A stretch of 64,000 nucleotides of DNA, taken from assembly GCA_016933955.1 (NCBI GenBank), contig JAFGTT010000027.1, forward strand, positions 181,222 through 245,221, given 5' to 3'. The position numbers and the translations under genes are program-made. The notes beneath the pieces were generated by a model. It made no database searches. It worked only from the letters and a program-made list of their open reading frames with translations, and was not told the DNA's origin. Shown here in pieces: positions 55,388 to 63,950 of this stretch. The stretch is from Candidatus Zixiibacteriota bacterium. Its GTDB lineage: Bacteria; Zixibacteria; MSB-5A5; GN15; PGXB01. Positions within the stretch are counted from its first letter, which is position 1, and each line of letters begins with the position of its first letter.

Positions 55388-55423
55388 AGCGGGTATAAAC
55401 CGTCCCCCGGTCTACAGCCCGCT
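55388..55423 (-). promoter_or_regulatory. Hairpin in the thrS leader
   Basis: On the minus strand AGCGGG pairs with CCCGCT (outer stem) and ACCG with CGGT (inner stem) between tRNA-Val and thrS. Too small for a T-box; may be a processing site or a ThrRS-binding mimic. Confidence 0.3.
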
Positions 55424-55430
55424 ATCATCA

Positions 55431-55507
55431 TGGTGGGCGATACTGGAATCGAACCAGTGACCTCTTGCATGTCAAGCAAGCACTCTAACCAACTGAGCTA
55501 ATCGCCC
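55431..55507 (-). tRNA. tRNA-Val (GAC)
   Basis: A full cloverleaf on the minus strand: acceptor GGGCGAT/ATCGCCC, D arm with TTAGCTCAGTTGGTTAGAG, anticodon loop TTGACAT closed by CTTGC/GCAAG (anticodon GAC at 55473-55471), T arm GGTTCGATTCC. The CCA end is encoded (55433-55431). It is first in the transcript before thrS. Confidence 0.97.
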
Positions 55508-55549
55508 AAACCCGCCTTATCATCTAATACGCAAAACTCGCAAACGCTA

Positions 55550-55578
55550 ACAATATAATTAATTATCGAATCTGTCAA
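55550..55578 (-). promoter_or_regulatory. Promoter of tRNA-Val and probably thrS
   Basis: Minus strand TTGACA (55573-55578), 17-bp spacer, TATTGT (55550-55555), about 43 bases before the tRNA. The rest of 55508-55790 has no gene on either strand. Confidence 0.75.
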
Positions 55579-55790
55579 GATAAATATTAACCCCGCCCGG
55601 CCCTTTTACCAAATAATTAACACCTTAATCAATAATGAGTTCCACGTTAGATGTAAATTACAATATCACTCCTTACCCGACCTTCCTCCCACCCCGAAAA
55701 AAGAGTCCTTGACGGAAGGGAATTTAATCGTATGTTTATTGATAGTCTGCAATTTTTTATTTTTGACTACTGCCGATATTGGAAATAACG

Positions 55791-56669
55791 ATGATTACCC
55801 GAATAACGAGAATTATCCTGTTTTTTTTAATTTGCGTTCCGGTCGTTTTCGGCATTTTTGCTGAACTTGCGGTCGCCCAGGGAAATATCTACGGCTCAGT
55901 AAGCAACAGCGATATGACTGTCCCGGCCAATGGACAGATTGCCTTTGTCGGTTTTCTTGATGGTACCGATGAGGAAATCCGGATCGAAAGCTGTATCGGG
56001 GCCGGTTACGATAACGGCAACTGGTATGATGATTTTCAGAACTACCTTACCGAAGCCGCCGGTAATCCCTATGAATATCGATATTTTAACGCCGATAACC
56101 ATGAAGGCGCCATCCTGACCGGATTGATCCCGAATAATTCCTTCGAGCAGGAAAATATCCAGCTGTCCCTGTCAGACTGGCCCGATCCGCCCGATACCGT
56201 TTACGGCGTCTTTCTCCCCGATACCACTATTGAGCTGTCCTGGCCCGGCCAGTCCGGCCTGACCTGCCGTATCTATCGCCGATCGGCCAGTTCCGGCGGA
56301 TCCCTGTTCAGAATCGATGATCCATCAGGTTCCACAACCAACCCGGGTACTGCCGACAGCGTTTTTATCGATACCGATATTGATTATGATGGTTCTTATG
56401 CCTACTTGATTATTCCTCTCAATAACGGCATAATGGGCCGACCGGCCGGGCTGATAACGGTCAGGAAAATATGCGGCGATATTGACAGCAACGGGCGGCT
56501 GAATCTTCTGGATGCAGTCTATCTGATCAATTACCTCTACAAGGGCGGACCCGAACCGGTTAATCCCGATGTTGTCGATATGGATGGCCGGGCCAGAATT
56601 AATATTCTCGATTCCGTTTATCTGATAAATTATCTCTATCGCGGCGGGCCGGAACCGGCCTGCGATTGA
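55791..56669 (+). CDS. Exported protein with C-terminal dockerin repeats
   Basis: A 292-residue protein from the ATG at 55791 (a TTG four codons upstream is less likely). Signal peptide (IILFFLICVPVVFGIF, cut after AVA or AQ). The middle (about 30-205) is beta-rich. Residues about 225-292 are a two-repeat dockerin type I module: GDIDSNGRLNLLDAVYLIN and VDMDGRARINILDSVYLIN, each an F-hand-like Ca loop followed by a helix, ending YKGGPEP and YRGGPEP. Dockerins bind cohesins; no cohesin partner can be named here, though the 954-residue protein at 13.2 kb has a cohesin-like part. Confidence 0.88.
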   Translation: MITRITRIILFFLICVPVVFGIFAELAVAQGNIYGSVSNSDMTVPANGQIAFVGFLDGTDEEIRIESCIGAGYDNGNWYDDFQNYLTEAAGNPYEYRYFNADNHEGAILTGLIPNNSFEQENIQLSLSDWPDPPDTVYGVFLPDTTIELSWPGQSGLTCRIYRRSASSGGSLFRIDDPSGSTTNPGTADSVFIDTDIDYDGSYAYLIIPLNNGIMGRPAGLITVRKICGDIDSNGRLNLLDAVYLINYLYKGGPEPVNPDVVDMDGRARINILDSVYLINYLYRGGPEPACD

Positions 56670-56697
56670 TCTCCGGATCAATCCCCGATTTTTAGTC

Positions 56698-57942
56698 TTA
56701 AATCAAACGCTTGAGTTTTATATTCTTTTCAAGAATATCCTGATCGCGCCGGATTTTTAACCGGACTGTCTTCCCGTCACCAATGAAAATTCTGCGAATT
56801 TCCAGGATGGATAACTGCCCGGCCTGAAGACCGTCTATTTCCTCGATATAATCGCCTGCCAATATTCCGGATTCAGCGGCCGGAGTACCGGGCATCACCG
56901 CTAAAACCTTTTTAACCGCAAAATCGGGAAATTCCCCGATAGGAAATATGCCGCTCATATCATATTCATAGAGTTCATCGAAATGGCGGTTTTTCTCAAG
57001 GATTAGGCGTCCATGGGCATAATCGAAAATCAATGTAAACCGCCGAAAAACTTCGCCCGCAATCGTCCCCGCGTCGCCGCTTCTTAGAGTATCGACCGAG
57101 GCCCCGACCACCGGATTGATTATATCAATTTTGCCTAGATGCAGAGCTTCGATACGAGTCACATAATTTTCCGTCTTGCCCCCGATCGCAATTCCCAAAG
57201 CCGGTATGGTTTTCTGATTGGAACCGAATAATTCGGTGGCTTTGACATATGAGCCGTTGAAACCGATCACATTTATAGAGCCGGTATCCAGCATCAACCT
57301 GGCCTGGATTCTTCGTCCCGCCGGATGTTCTATCTCCGTCTCGATAAAAGCCTCGTCGTTTTCTACCGTGACCTCAAGAATCTCGCCATCACCCTGATAT
57401 TCATATCCATCCGGTTCATATATGTCTATATACTGCGAATCATAGTTAATTACGACGACAAATCGCTCAAAAACATCATGGCCGAGAATACCGTTGATTG
57501 ATCTTCCGGCAATCGACTCCAGCGATTCCAGAGGATAAATTGGTACCGTTTGATTGATAAACCTGACACCCGGCATCCCGAACGATACCTCGCCTGTCGA
57601 ATAAACTTCAATCTCTCCCCCGGGTTGTTCGATCATTTCCGGACCACTCATCTTTAAACCTGATTTCCCGGCGGTTTCCTTACTGAGCAGTGAATATTCG
57701 CAGCCGGAATCCAGAATGAACCAGAGCGGACCGGAATCATTTACCATGACCTCGACAAAAATAAGGTTACCATACAGCTCAAAAGGTATCCGGAAAGCTG
57801 CTTCACCCGAATCAAACTTATAATTGTGATCGGATTGGCTCTTTCCCATCTTCGATGTTTTCTCTCCGGAACAGCCAAAGCAGGCTATTATGACCATAGG
57901 AATTAATACCCCCGCAATCGAATTCCTGAATACTCTCATCAT
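56698..57942 (-). CDS. Lipoprotein with two retropepsin-like aspartyl protease domains and a PDZ domain
   Basis: A 414-residue protein from the ATG at 57942 (AGGAG eight bases upstream). Lipobox-like IIAC/CFGC near residues 18-24. Two retropepsin-like lobes: FILDSGCEYSLLS (Asp78) with GILGHDVFERFVVVINY, and LMLDTGSINVIG (Asp219) with GTIAGEVFRRFTLIFDY. A PDZ domain (about 330-400, PGTPAAESGILAGDYIEEIDG) ends it. Each lobe has its own DSG/DTG, so the chain could form its own two-lobed active site. It probably cuts proteins in the periplasm. Confidence 0.88.
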   Translation of the reverse strand: MMRVFRNSIAGVLIPMVIIACFGCSGEKTSKMGKSQSDHNYKFDSGEAAFRIPFELYGNLIFVEVMVNDSGPLWFILDSGCEYSLLSKETAGKSGLKMSGPEMIEQPGGEIEVYSTGEVSFGMPGVRFINQTVPIYPLESLESIAGRSINGILGHDVFERFVVVINYDSQYIDIYEPDGYEYQGDGEILEVTVENDEAFIETEIEHPAGRRIQARLMLDTGSINVIGFNGSYVKATELFGSNQKTIPALGIAIGGKTENYVTRIEALHLGKIDIINPVVGASVDTLRSGDAGTIAGEVFRRFTLIFDYAHGRLILEKNRHFDELYEYDMSGIFPIGEFPDFAVKKVLAVMPGTPAAESGILAGDYIEEIDGLQAGQLSILEIRRIFIGDGKTVRLKIRRDQDILEKNIKLKRLI

Positions 57943-57964
57943 CTTATTAACTCCTTCCATAGGG

Positions 57965-58834
57965 CTATTTCTTAAGGGTGTATTCTCTGGCCCAATCTCC
58001 AATTGTGGTCAGGGCCGGCCCCAGGATTTCCTCGGTATCATCTTCGGTCTCAGCCTCCGGTATCCGGTCGAAAGCCTTCATGAATTCGGCGAGACCTCTC
58101 ATACTTTTATTCTTCGAGAATCTCGAAAGAAGACCCAATAACCAGAGCGGCGTTTCCGTAATTTTGACTTCTGCCCCGGTAATCCCCAGGTATTTTTCAA
58201 GCGCTTCTCGGACCGTCAATCGATCGATTCCCCGAACATGAAATATTTTATTCTTGGCCTCATCCATGGAAAACGCTTTGGAAACCATCAGGGCATAGTC
58301 GCTCGATGATATCCATGATCTTTTATGGGGCTGGCGGCCGAACATCATGGCTCGTTTGTCCACCACATAAAGCGGCAAAGAGTCAAAGAAATGGCAACAG
58401 CGAAAAATAGTGTACGGGAAACCGCTTTCTGTCACGGCCTTCTCGGCGCCCCTCTTGGCCCGAAAATAATGATTATCTATGTCGGTCGTGCCGACATTCA
58501 ACTCCGATATCATTCCGATCCGTTCAATATCAGAGCCCGCGGCCGCCTGTACTATATTGATGGTTCCCCGGTGTTCAACTCGCTCGTAATCGGGGATATT
58601 CATCTTCGCCCCCAGATTGATATAAACAGCGTCGCATCCCCGAATTGCCTCGGCCAATCCATCCGGTTGCGTCACATCACCTTCGACAATTTCAACCTGA
58701 TCACCGAAAATACGACGGGCGCGCTCCGGGGAATGACTGAGCAGACGCACCTGGTACCCGTCATATTTAAATCGCCAGGTAACCGGCTGTCCCAGAAGAC
58801 CCGTGCCGCCGATAATGAGTATTTTATTGATCAT
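57965..58834 (-). CDS. NmrA/atypical SDR-family NAD(P)-binding protein
   Basis: A 289-residue protein with a Rossmann start IIGGTGLLGQPVTWRF (GxxGxxG), EGDVTQPDGLAEAI and CDAVYINLGAKM. It is of the atypical short-chain dehydrogenase/NmrA group, which may lack enzyme activity. It has its own promoter at 58939-58967. No partner suggests a substrate. Confidence 0.87.
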   Translation of the reverse strand: MINKILIIGGTGLLGQPVTWRFKYDGYQVRLLSHSPERARRIFGDQVEIVEGDVTQPDGLAEAIRGCDAVYINLGAKMNIPDYERVEHRGTINIVQAAAGSDIERIGMISELNVGTTDIDNHYFRAKRGAEKAVTESGFPYTIFRCCHFFDSLPLYVVDKRAMMFGRQPHKRSWISSSDYALMVSKAFSMDEAKNKIFHVRGIDRLTVREALEKYLGITGAEVKITETPLWLLGLLSRFSKNKSMRGLAEFMKAFDRIPEAETEDDTEEILGPALTTIGDWAREYTLKK

Positions 58835-58938
58835 TTGGATATTCCTTTGCTTGAATTTAAAACAGAAAAAATCCCAATTTATCGCCTGATCGGTGATTTT
58901 CCCTGAAATTTATTGCCTTCCCATGGCATAATAATGTT

Positions 58939-58967
58939 ATTATAAATCCAATTGATCGGGCGGTCAA
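58939..58967 (-). promoter_or_regulatory. Promoter of the NmrA-like gene
   Basis: Minus strand TTGACC (58962-58967), 17-bp spacer, TATAAT (58939-58944); about 98 bases of leader before the gene. Confidence 0.75.
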
Positions 58968-59036
58968 CCAAAATACCGGCCCGCGCGGATATTGAACCGG
59001 GGAAGCTATATTGATTTCATGGACGTCAAAAAAGAC

Positions 59037-59064
59037 TTGCCTGACTCACCCTTTTACTTATATT
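59037..59064 (+). promoter_or_regulatory. Possible promoter of the hydroxyacyl-CoA dehydrogenase operon
   Basis: TTGCCT (59037-59042), 16-bp spacer, TATATT (59059-59064), 50 bases before the ATG. Confidence 0.4.
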
Positions 59065-59113
59065 AGCGGCATGAGATTGTTATTTTTTTCACATATATTA
59101 AGGGTTGTCTGAT

Positions 59114-60022
59114 ATGGCTTTAGATAGAATTGTTGTAGTCGGCGCCGGCGTCATGGGAACCGGTATTGCCGAGACCATCGCCACCACCGGGACGGAGGTT
59201 ATCCTGCTGGACCGTACCGCCCGCCTGGCGGAAAAAGGGATCGATCATATTGCGGAAAATATCGACCACGAAATCGATAAATGGGGTCTGACCAAATCGG
59301 AGAAAAAGGCGATCCTCTCCCGGGTTATTCCCACCACCGATCTTCAGGTGACCAAGATGGCGCGCATTATTATCGAAGCCATTCCCGAGAAAATGCGTCT
59401 CAAGCGGGAGCTTTTCAAACGCCTCGATGATCTTTGCCCAGAAGAAACCATTTTCATCACCAACACCTCCACCCTCTCGATTACCGAACTGGCCACCGTG
59501 ACCAACCGGGCCGATCGTATTATCGGTATGCACTTCCTGCACCCCGTCCCCAAAATACCCGTGGTCGAAATTGTCCGCGGTTTGAAAACCTCCGAGGAGA
59601 CTTACCAGAAAGCCCGGCAATTCGCGGATCTGCTCGGGAAAACGCCGGTTCAGGTCTATGAATATCCCGGCTATGTTACCACCCGGATCATCCTTCCCCT
59701 CATCAATGAGGCTCTTCATGTCCTGATGGAAGGTGTTTCCACGGCCGAAGATATCGATACCGCTATGAAACTTGGGTTCGGTTTTAATGTCGGCCCGCTG
59801 GCGCTGGCCGACATGATGGGACTCGATGTCCTGATGTACCAGATGGAGAATCTGCTGAGTGAACTATCCGAACATAAATACAACCCCTGCCCGCTTCTGC
59901 GCAAACTGGTGCGGGCCGGTTATTATGGTGTCAAGTCCGGACAGGGGGTTTTCAGATATGACAGCGAGGGCAACCGAATCAAGGGTGAAACGCCATTCGT
60001 GGCCAAAAACAGGATAAGTTGA
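59114..60022 (+). CDS. hbd: 3-hydroxyacyl-CoA (3-hydroxybutyryl-CoA) dehydrogenase
   Basis: A 302-residue enzyme. Rossmann motif VVGAGVMGTGIAETIA, catalytic HFLHPVP (His) and VEIVRG (Glu), and the C-terminal dimer domain (PLINEALHVLMEGV, KLGFGFNVGPLALADMMGLD) are standard. It interconverts 3-hydroxyacyl-CoA and 3-ketoacyl-CoA with NAD(P). The ATG at 59114 follows AAGGG. It precedes ackA by one base, which suggests a role in fermentation or acyl-CoA oxidation. Confidence 0.93.
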   Translation: MALDRIVVVGAGVMGTGIAETIATTGTEVILLDRTARLAEKGIDHIAENIDHEIDKWGLTKSEKKAILSRVIPTTDLQVTKMARIIIEAIPEKMRLKRELFKRLDDLCPEETIFITNTSTLSITELATVTNRADRIIGMHFLHPVPKIPVVEIVRGLKTSEETYQKARQFADLLGKTPVQVYEYPGYVTTRIILPLINEALHVLMEGVSTAEDIDTAMKLGFGFNVGPLALADMMGLDVLMYQMENLLSELSEHKYNPCPLLRKLVRAGYYGVKSGQGVFRYDSEGNRIKGETPFVAKNRIS

Positions 60023-60023
60023 T

Positions 60024-61235
60024 ATGAATATTCTTGTAATAAACTGCGGCTCTTCCTCGGTCAAATACCAGTTTTATGATATGAATAAAAAAACGGTCTT
60101 GGCCAAAGGCCTAGTGGCCCGGATCGGTATGTCGGGCGCCGTCCTGACTCATAAGCCCTACGATCGCGATGAAGTCAAAATTACGGGTGAAATACTTGAC
60201 CATATTATCGCCATTCAATATGTCATCAACACTCTCATGTCCGAAGAATATGGCGTCATTAAAGATAAATCCGAAATCCACGCCGTCGGCCACCGGGTCG
60301 TCCATGGCGGCGAAAAATTCACAAAATCGGTCCTGATCGATGATGAAGTTATGCAGCAGATTCGCGACCTGATCGATCTCGCCCCCCTGCACAATCCCCA
60401 TAACCTGAATGGCATCAAGGCCTGCATGGCTAATCTGCCGGGAATTCCACAGGTCGGAGTTTTCGATACCGCTTTCCATCACAACATGCCGCCCAAAGCC
60501 TTTATCTACGGTCTGCCCTATGTCATGTACAAAAAATACTGTATCCGCCGCTATGGTTTTCATGGGCCGTCTCACTATTATGTTTCGGAACGGGCTTCCG
60601 AGTTTCTCGGTCGACCCTATAATCAGCTTAAAATAATTACCGCCCATCTCGGCAACGGTGCCTCGATCACTGCTGTCGATCGCGGTGTATCGGTTGATAC
60701 CTCAATGGGTTTCACTCCGCTCGAGGGACTTCTGATGGGTACCCGGTGCGGCGATCTTGATCCCTCCGTTATTCTTCATATCATGGGCCGCGAAGAATTG
60801 ACCCTCCACGAAGCCAACACCCTGCTGAACAAACATTCCGGACTCGCGGGAATCTCAGGCGTATCATCTGACATGAGAGAACTGGAGAAGGCCTACCTCG
60901 AAGGACACGAAAACGCCCGGCTGGCTATTGATATTTTCTGCTACCGGCTGAAAAAATATATCGGGGCCTACATGGTCGCCATGGGCGGGATGGACATACT
61001 CGTCTTCACCGGCGGAATCGGCGAAAATTCCACCATGGTGCGCGACCTGACCTGCGCCGGCATGGAATTTATGGGACTGAAATTCGACCGGGATAAAAAT
61101 AAAACCGTGCGCGGGGTCGAGGCCGATTTGTCCCGGCCTGATTCCAAAATCAGGGTAATGGTGATCCCCACCAATGAGGAACTGGTGATCGCCCGCGATA
61201 CCGAACGTATTGTCATGGAAATGAAACAAAATTGA
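60024..61235 (+). CDS. ackA: Acetate kinase
   Basis: A 403-residue ASKHA-fold kinase: LVINCGSSSVKYQFYDM, GHRVVHGGEKF, FDTAFHHNMP, HLGNGASITAV and VFTGGIGENS are all intact. It makes ATP and acetate from acetyl phosphate. No phosphotransacetylase gene is in the window. Confidence 0.97.
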   Translation: MNILVINCGSSSVKYQFYDMNKKTVLAKGLVARIGMSGAVLTHKPYDRDEVKITGEILDHIIAIQYVINTLMSEEYGVIKDKSEIHAVGHRVVHGGEKFTKSVLIDDEVMQQIRDLIDLAPLHNPHNLNGIKACMANLPGIPQVGVFDTAFHHNMPPKAFIYGLPYVMYKKYCIRRYGFHGPSHYYVSERASEFLGRPYNQLKIITAHLGNGASITAVDRGVSVDTSMGFTPLEGLLMGTRCGDLDPSVILHIMGREELTLHEANTLLNKHSGLAGISGVSSDMRELEKAYLEGHENARLAIDIFCYRLKKYIGAYMVAMGGMDILVFTGGIGENSTMVRDLTCAGMEFMGLKFDRDKNKTVRGVEADLSRPDSKIRVMVIPTNEELVIARDTERIVMEMKQN

Positions 61236-61281
61236 CATAAAAAGAATTGCAAGGAACCTTAAAAAGCGAATCGGAGGTCAG

Positions 61282-62157
61282 TTGTTTAAAATACTGGAAA
61301 AAGAAGAGTTGTGTGACAAAGTCCACCGGTTCAGGATCGAGGCCCCGCGGATTGTCCGAAAAGCCAAAGCCGGGCAGTTTGTCATTCTCCGCCAGAACGA
61401 AAGTGGCGAACGGGTCCCGATGTCGATCGGAGGGCTGGACAAAGAAAACGGTATTCTGACAGTCGTTATCCAGGAAGTCGGCAAAACCTCGGCATCGATG
61501 AATCGGATGAAAGCCGGCGACTTTTTTGCCGATGTGGTCGGACCTCTGGGGATTCCCTCCCATGTCGAAAAATTCGGACACTGTGTCTGTATCGGCGGCG
61601 GGGTTGGCATTCCACCTATCTACCCGATCGCCCAGGCTCTCAAAGAGGCCGGCAATAAAGTCACTACTATAATCGGTTCCCGCTCCAAAAACCTGCTGAT
61701 CTTCGAAAAAGAGCTTTCCGAGGCATCCGATCAACTTCTCGTTTCGACCGATGATGGCTCGTTCGGCACCCATGGTTTCGTCACCACCATCCTGCAAAAA
61801 ATGCTCGATGATGGCGTCAAAATCGACATGGTTATCGCCATCGGCCCGGTCCCGATGATGAAGGCGGTTGTCAATACCACCCGTAAACCCAAAATCAAAA
61901 CTTACGTCAGTCTCAATCCCATCATGGTCGATGGTACCGGCATGTGCGGTGCCTGCCGGGTTACGGTCGGAGGCCAGACCAAATTCGCCTGCGTCGATGG
62001 TCCCGATTTCGATGGCCATGAGGTCGATTTCGATGAGATGACCAAGCGGCTCAAGATGTACTCCCGCTACGAGAAAATCGCCTATGAAAAATTTCTCGAT
62101 GACGAGCATTGCCGCCTGGGTAAACAGGTTAAACAAATGGATAAACAGGATCGGTAA
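61282..62157 (+). CDS. FAD/NAD-binding [2Fe-2S] reductase subunit, NfnA / sulfide dehydrogenase beta type
   Basis: A 291-residue protein starting at a TTG four bases after GGAGG. FAD domain (about 1-95: VPMSIGGLDKENG), NAD domain with GGGVGIPPIYPIAQ, and a C-terminal [2Fe-2S] cluster MCGACRVTVGGQTKFACVDGPDF with three Cys. With the next gene it forms an NfnAB-like complex that transfers electrons between NADH, NADPH and ferredoxin. Confidence 0.92.
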   Translation: MFKILEKEELCDKVHRFRIEAPRIVRKAKAGQFVILRQNESGERVPMSIGGLDKENGILTVVIQEVGKTSASMNRMKAGDFFADVVGPLGIPSHVEKFGHCVCIGGGVGIPPIYPIAQALKEAGNKVTTIIGSRSKNLLIFEKELSEASDQLLVSTDDGSFGTHGFVTTILQKMLDDGVKIDMVIAIGPVPMMKAVVNTTRKPKIKTYVSLNPIMVDGTGMCGACRVTVGGQTKFACVDGPDFDGHEVDFDEMTKRLKMYSRYEKIAYEKFLDDEHCRLGKQVKQMDKQDR

Positions 62158-62162
62158 GATAA

Positions 62163-63656
62163 ATGGCTGATTTTAAAAAATACGAACCCCTGCCGAAAAA
62201 AGACCGCACCAAGGTTCCCCGGCAGGAGATGCCTCAGCAGGACCCCCTGGAGCGGATTAAAAACTTCATGGAGGTTCCTCACGGGCTCAGTCCCGAGGCG
62301 GCCCAGATCGAGGCCTCGCGATGCCTCGAATGCAAAAAACCGCTGTGTATGGATGGATGCCCGGTCGAGGTCGATATCCCCGGTTTCATCCGCCTGGTGA
62401 TGGATGGCGAATTTATCGCCGCCGCCCGGAAAATCAAAGAAACCAATGCCCTCCCGGCTGTTTGCGGACGGGTCTGTCCCCAGGAGGAGCAGTGCGAAAA
62501 AGTCTGCGTCCTGACCAAAAAGTATCGCCCCGTGGCCATCGGAAACCTGGAACGTTTTGTCGCTGATTACGAGCGCGAGGCCGGTGCTGTCATGGCCCCC
62601 AAACTCCCGCCTTCGACCGGCAAAAAAATCGCCGTGGTCGGTTCCGGACCGGCCGGTATTACCGTGGCCGCTGACCTGGCCCAGATGGGTCATAAGGTCG
62701 TCATGTACGAGGCGCTCCATAAAGCCGGCGGCGTGCTGGTCTATGGCATCCCCGAATTCCGGCTCCCGAAAAAGATTGTCGCCGCCGAAATCGATTACCT
62801 TCGGAAACTCGGTGTCGAAGTGATCACCAGCTATGTTATCGGCAAACTCGATACCGTCGATGAACTGATGGAGCAGGAGGGTTTCGATGCCGTCTTTATC
62901 GGAACCGGAGCCGGACTGCCTAATTTCATGAAGATCGAGGGCGAGAATCTCAATGGCATCTATTCCGCCAACGAATTTCTTACCCGCTCCAATCTGATGG
63001 GCGCTTTCAAATTCCCTGAAAACGATACGCCTATCTTTGCCGGTGAAAATGTCGCCGTTCTCGGCGGTGGTAACACCGCCATGGATTCGGTCCGTACTTC
63101 GCTTCGCCTCGGAGCCAAAAACGCTTACATTATCTACCGCCGAAGCCGTAATGAGATGCCGGCCCGGCTTGATGAGATTCATCATGCCGAGCAGGAGGGC
63201 GTCCAGTTCAAATTCCTCACCAATCCGGTCCGTTACATGGGTGATGAAAACGGCTGGGTCAGGGCGATGGAATGCGTTAAAATGGAACTCGGTGAACCCG
63301 ATGCCTCCGGACGGCGTCGCCCGGTCGTGATCAATGGTTCCAATTTCACCATCCCGGTGGATACCGTCGTCGTGGCCGTTGGCAACTCCTCTAATCCCCT
63401 GATTCCCCAAACCACTCCCGGTCTCGAGACCAACCGCTGGGGTAATATCAAGGTCGATGATAAAACCATGATGAGCTCCCGCCCGGGCATTTTCGCCGGA
63501 GGCGATATTGTTACCGGCGGGGCCACCGTTATTCTGGCGGCCGGGGCCGGTAAGGTTGCCGCCCGTGGGATTCATAATTACGTCATGGGTACTCCGTTTT
63601 ATGCTGATGATGACAAAAAGGGCGCCAAAGAGACTGAATCCGAAACCAAAAAGTAG
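62163..63656 (+). CDS. gltA: Glutamate synthase small-subunit-like flavoprotein, NfnB type
   Basis: A 497-residue protein. Two N-terminal [4Fe-4S] clusters: CLECKKPLCMDGCPVEVDIP and CGRVCPQEEQCEKVC. FAD site VVGSGPAGITVAADLA, NAD(P) site VLGGGNTAMDSVRTS and GGDIVTGGATVILAAGAGK follow. It lies 5 bases after the NfnA-like gene. Stand-alone pairs like this are often NADH-dependent ferredoxin:NADP oxidoreductase rather than glutamate synthase. Confidence 0.92.
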   Translation: MADFKKYEPLPKKDRTKVPRQEMPQQDPLERIKNFMEVPHGLSPEAAQIEASRCLECKKPLCMDGCPVEVDIPGFIRLVMDGEFIAAARKIKETNALPAVCGRVCPQEEQCEKVCVLTKKYRPVAIGNLERFVADYEREAGAVMAPKLPPSTGKKIAVVGSGPAGITVAADLAQMGHKVVMYEALHKAGGVLVYGIPEFRLPKKIVAAEIDYLRKLGVEVITSYVIGKLDTVDELMEQEGFDAVFIGTGAGLPNFMKIEGENLNGIYSANEFLTRSNLMGAFKFPENDTPIFAGENVAVLGGGNTAMDSVRTSLRLGAKNAYIIYRRSRNEMPARLDEIHHAEQEGVQFKFLTNPVRYMGDENGWVRAMECVKMELGEPDASGRRRPVVINGSNFTIPVDTVVVAVGNSSNPLIPQTTPGLETNRWGNIKVDDKTMMSSRPGIFAGGDIVTGGATVILAAGAGKVAARGIHNYVMGTPFYADDDKKGAKETESETKK

Positions 63657-63683
63657 TCCTTTATTCGATAATTACATCTTCCC

Positions 63684-63715
63684 AACCGCCGGGCTTTAAC
63701 CCCCGGCGGTTTTTT
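63684..63715 (+). terminator. Terminator of the ackA-NfnAB operon
   Basis: AACCGCCGGG (63684-63693) pairs with CCCGGCGGTT (63702-63711) around an 8-base loop and runs into six T. Confidence 0.92.
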
Positions 63716-63830
63716 CATGTACTCCTGATACGGTTTCTACGTCTCTAAACAAACTGCCAGTCTGGTCAATTATATTCAATCTTTGTTGGTTGAAACCATA
63801 CGGTTTCGACATCTTTATTATTTCGTGGGC

Positions 63831-63850
63831 GGCAGACGCCTTCGTCTGCC
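63831..63850. repeat. Hairpin GGCAGACG/CGTCTGCC
   Basis: Perfect 8-bp stem with loop CCTT. From 63657 to the window end there is no gene: a terminator, two short ATACGGTTTC copies (63728 and 63799), this hairpin and the repeat island below. Confidence 0.7.
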
Positions 63851-63860
63851 ACGCATTGAA

Positions 63861-63940
63861 TCATTCCCACCGCCTTCATGTCATTCCCACCAACTTTGTC
63901 ATTCCCACCTTTTTCTGTCATTCCCGACCCGATCGGGAAT
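63861..63940. repeat. Four-copy GTCATTCCC tandem array plus hairpin
   Basis: TCATTCCC recurs at 63861, 63881, 63899 and 63918 (spacing 20, 18 and 19 bases). The array ends in the hairpin ATTCCCGA (63920-63927)/TCGGGAAT (63933-63940), as at 6032-6052. Confidence 0.85.
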
Positions 63941-63950
63941 CCATCTTCAT

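Noticed and set aside
55367..55430. T-box leader of thrS
   Set aside because: Too short and no T-box sequence or terminator/antiterminator pair.
61213..62136. 307-codon minus-strand frame opposite the NfnA-like gene
   Set aside because: Shadow of a clearly conserved gene; no ribosome site or motifs.
62082..63575. 497-codon open frame on the minus strand opposite the NfnB-like gene
   Set aside because: It mirrors the GC-rich codon pattern of the plus gene, has Gly/Asp-rich low-complexity content and no family motif.
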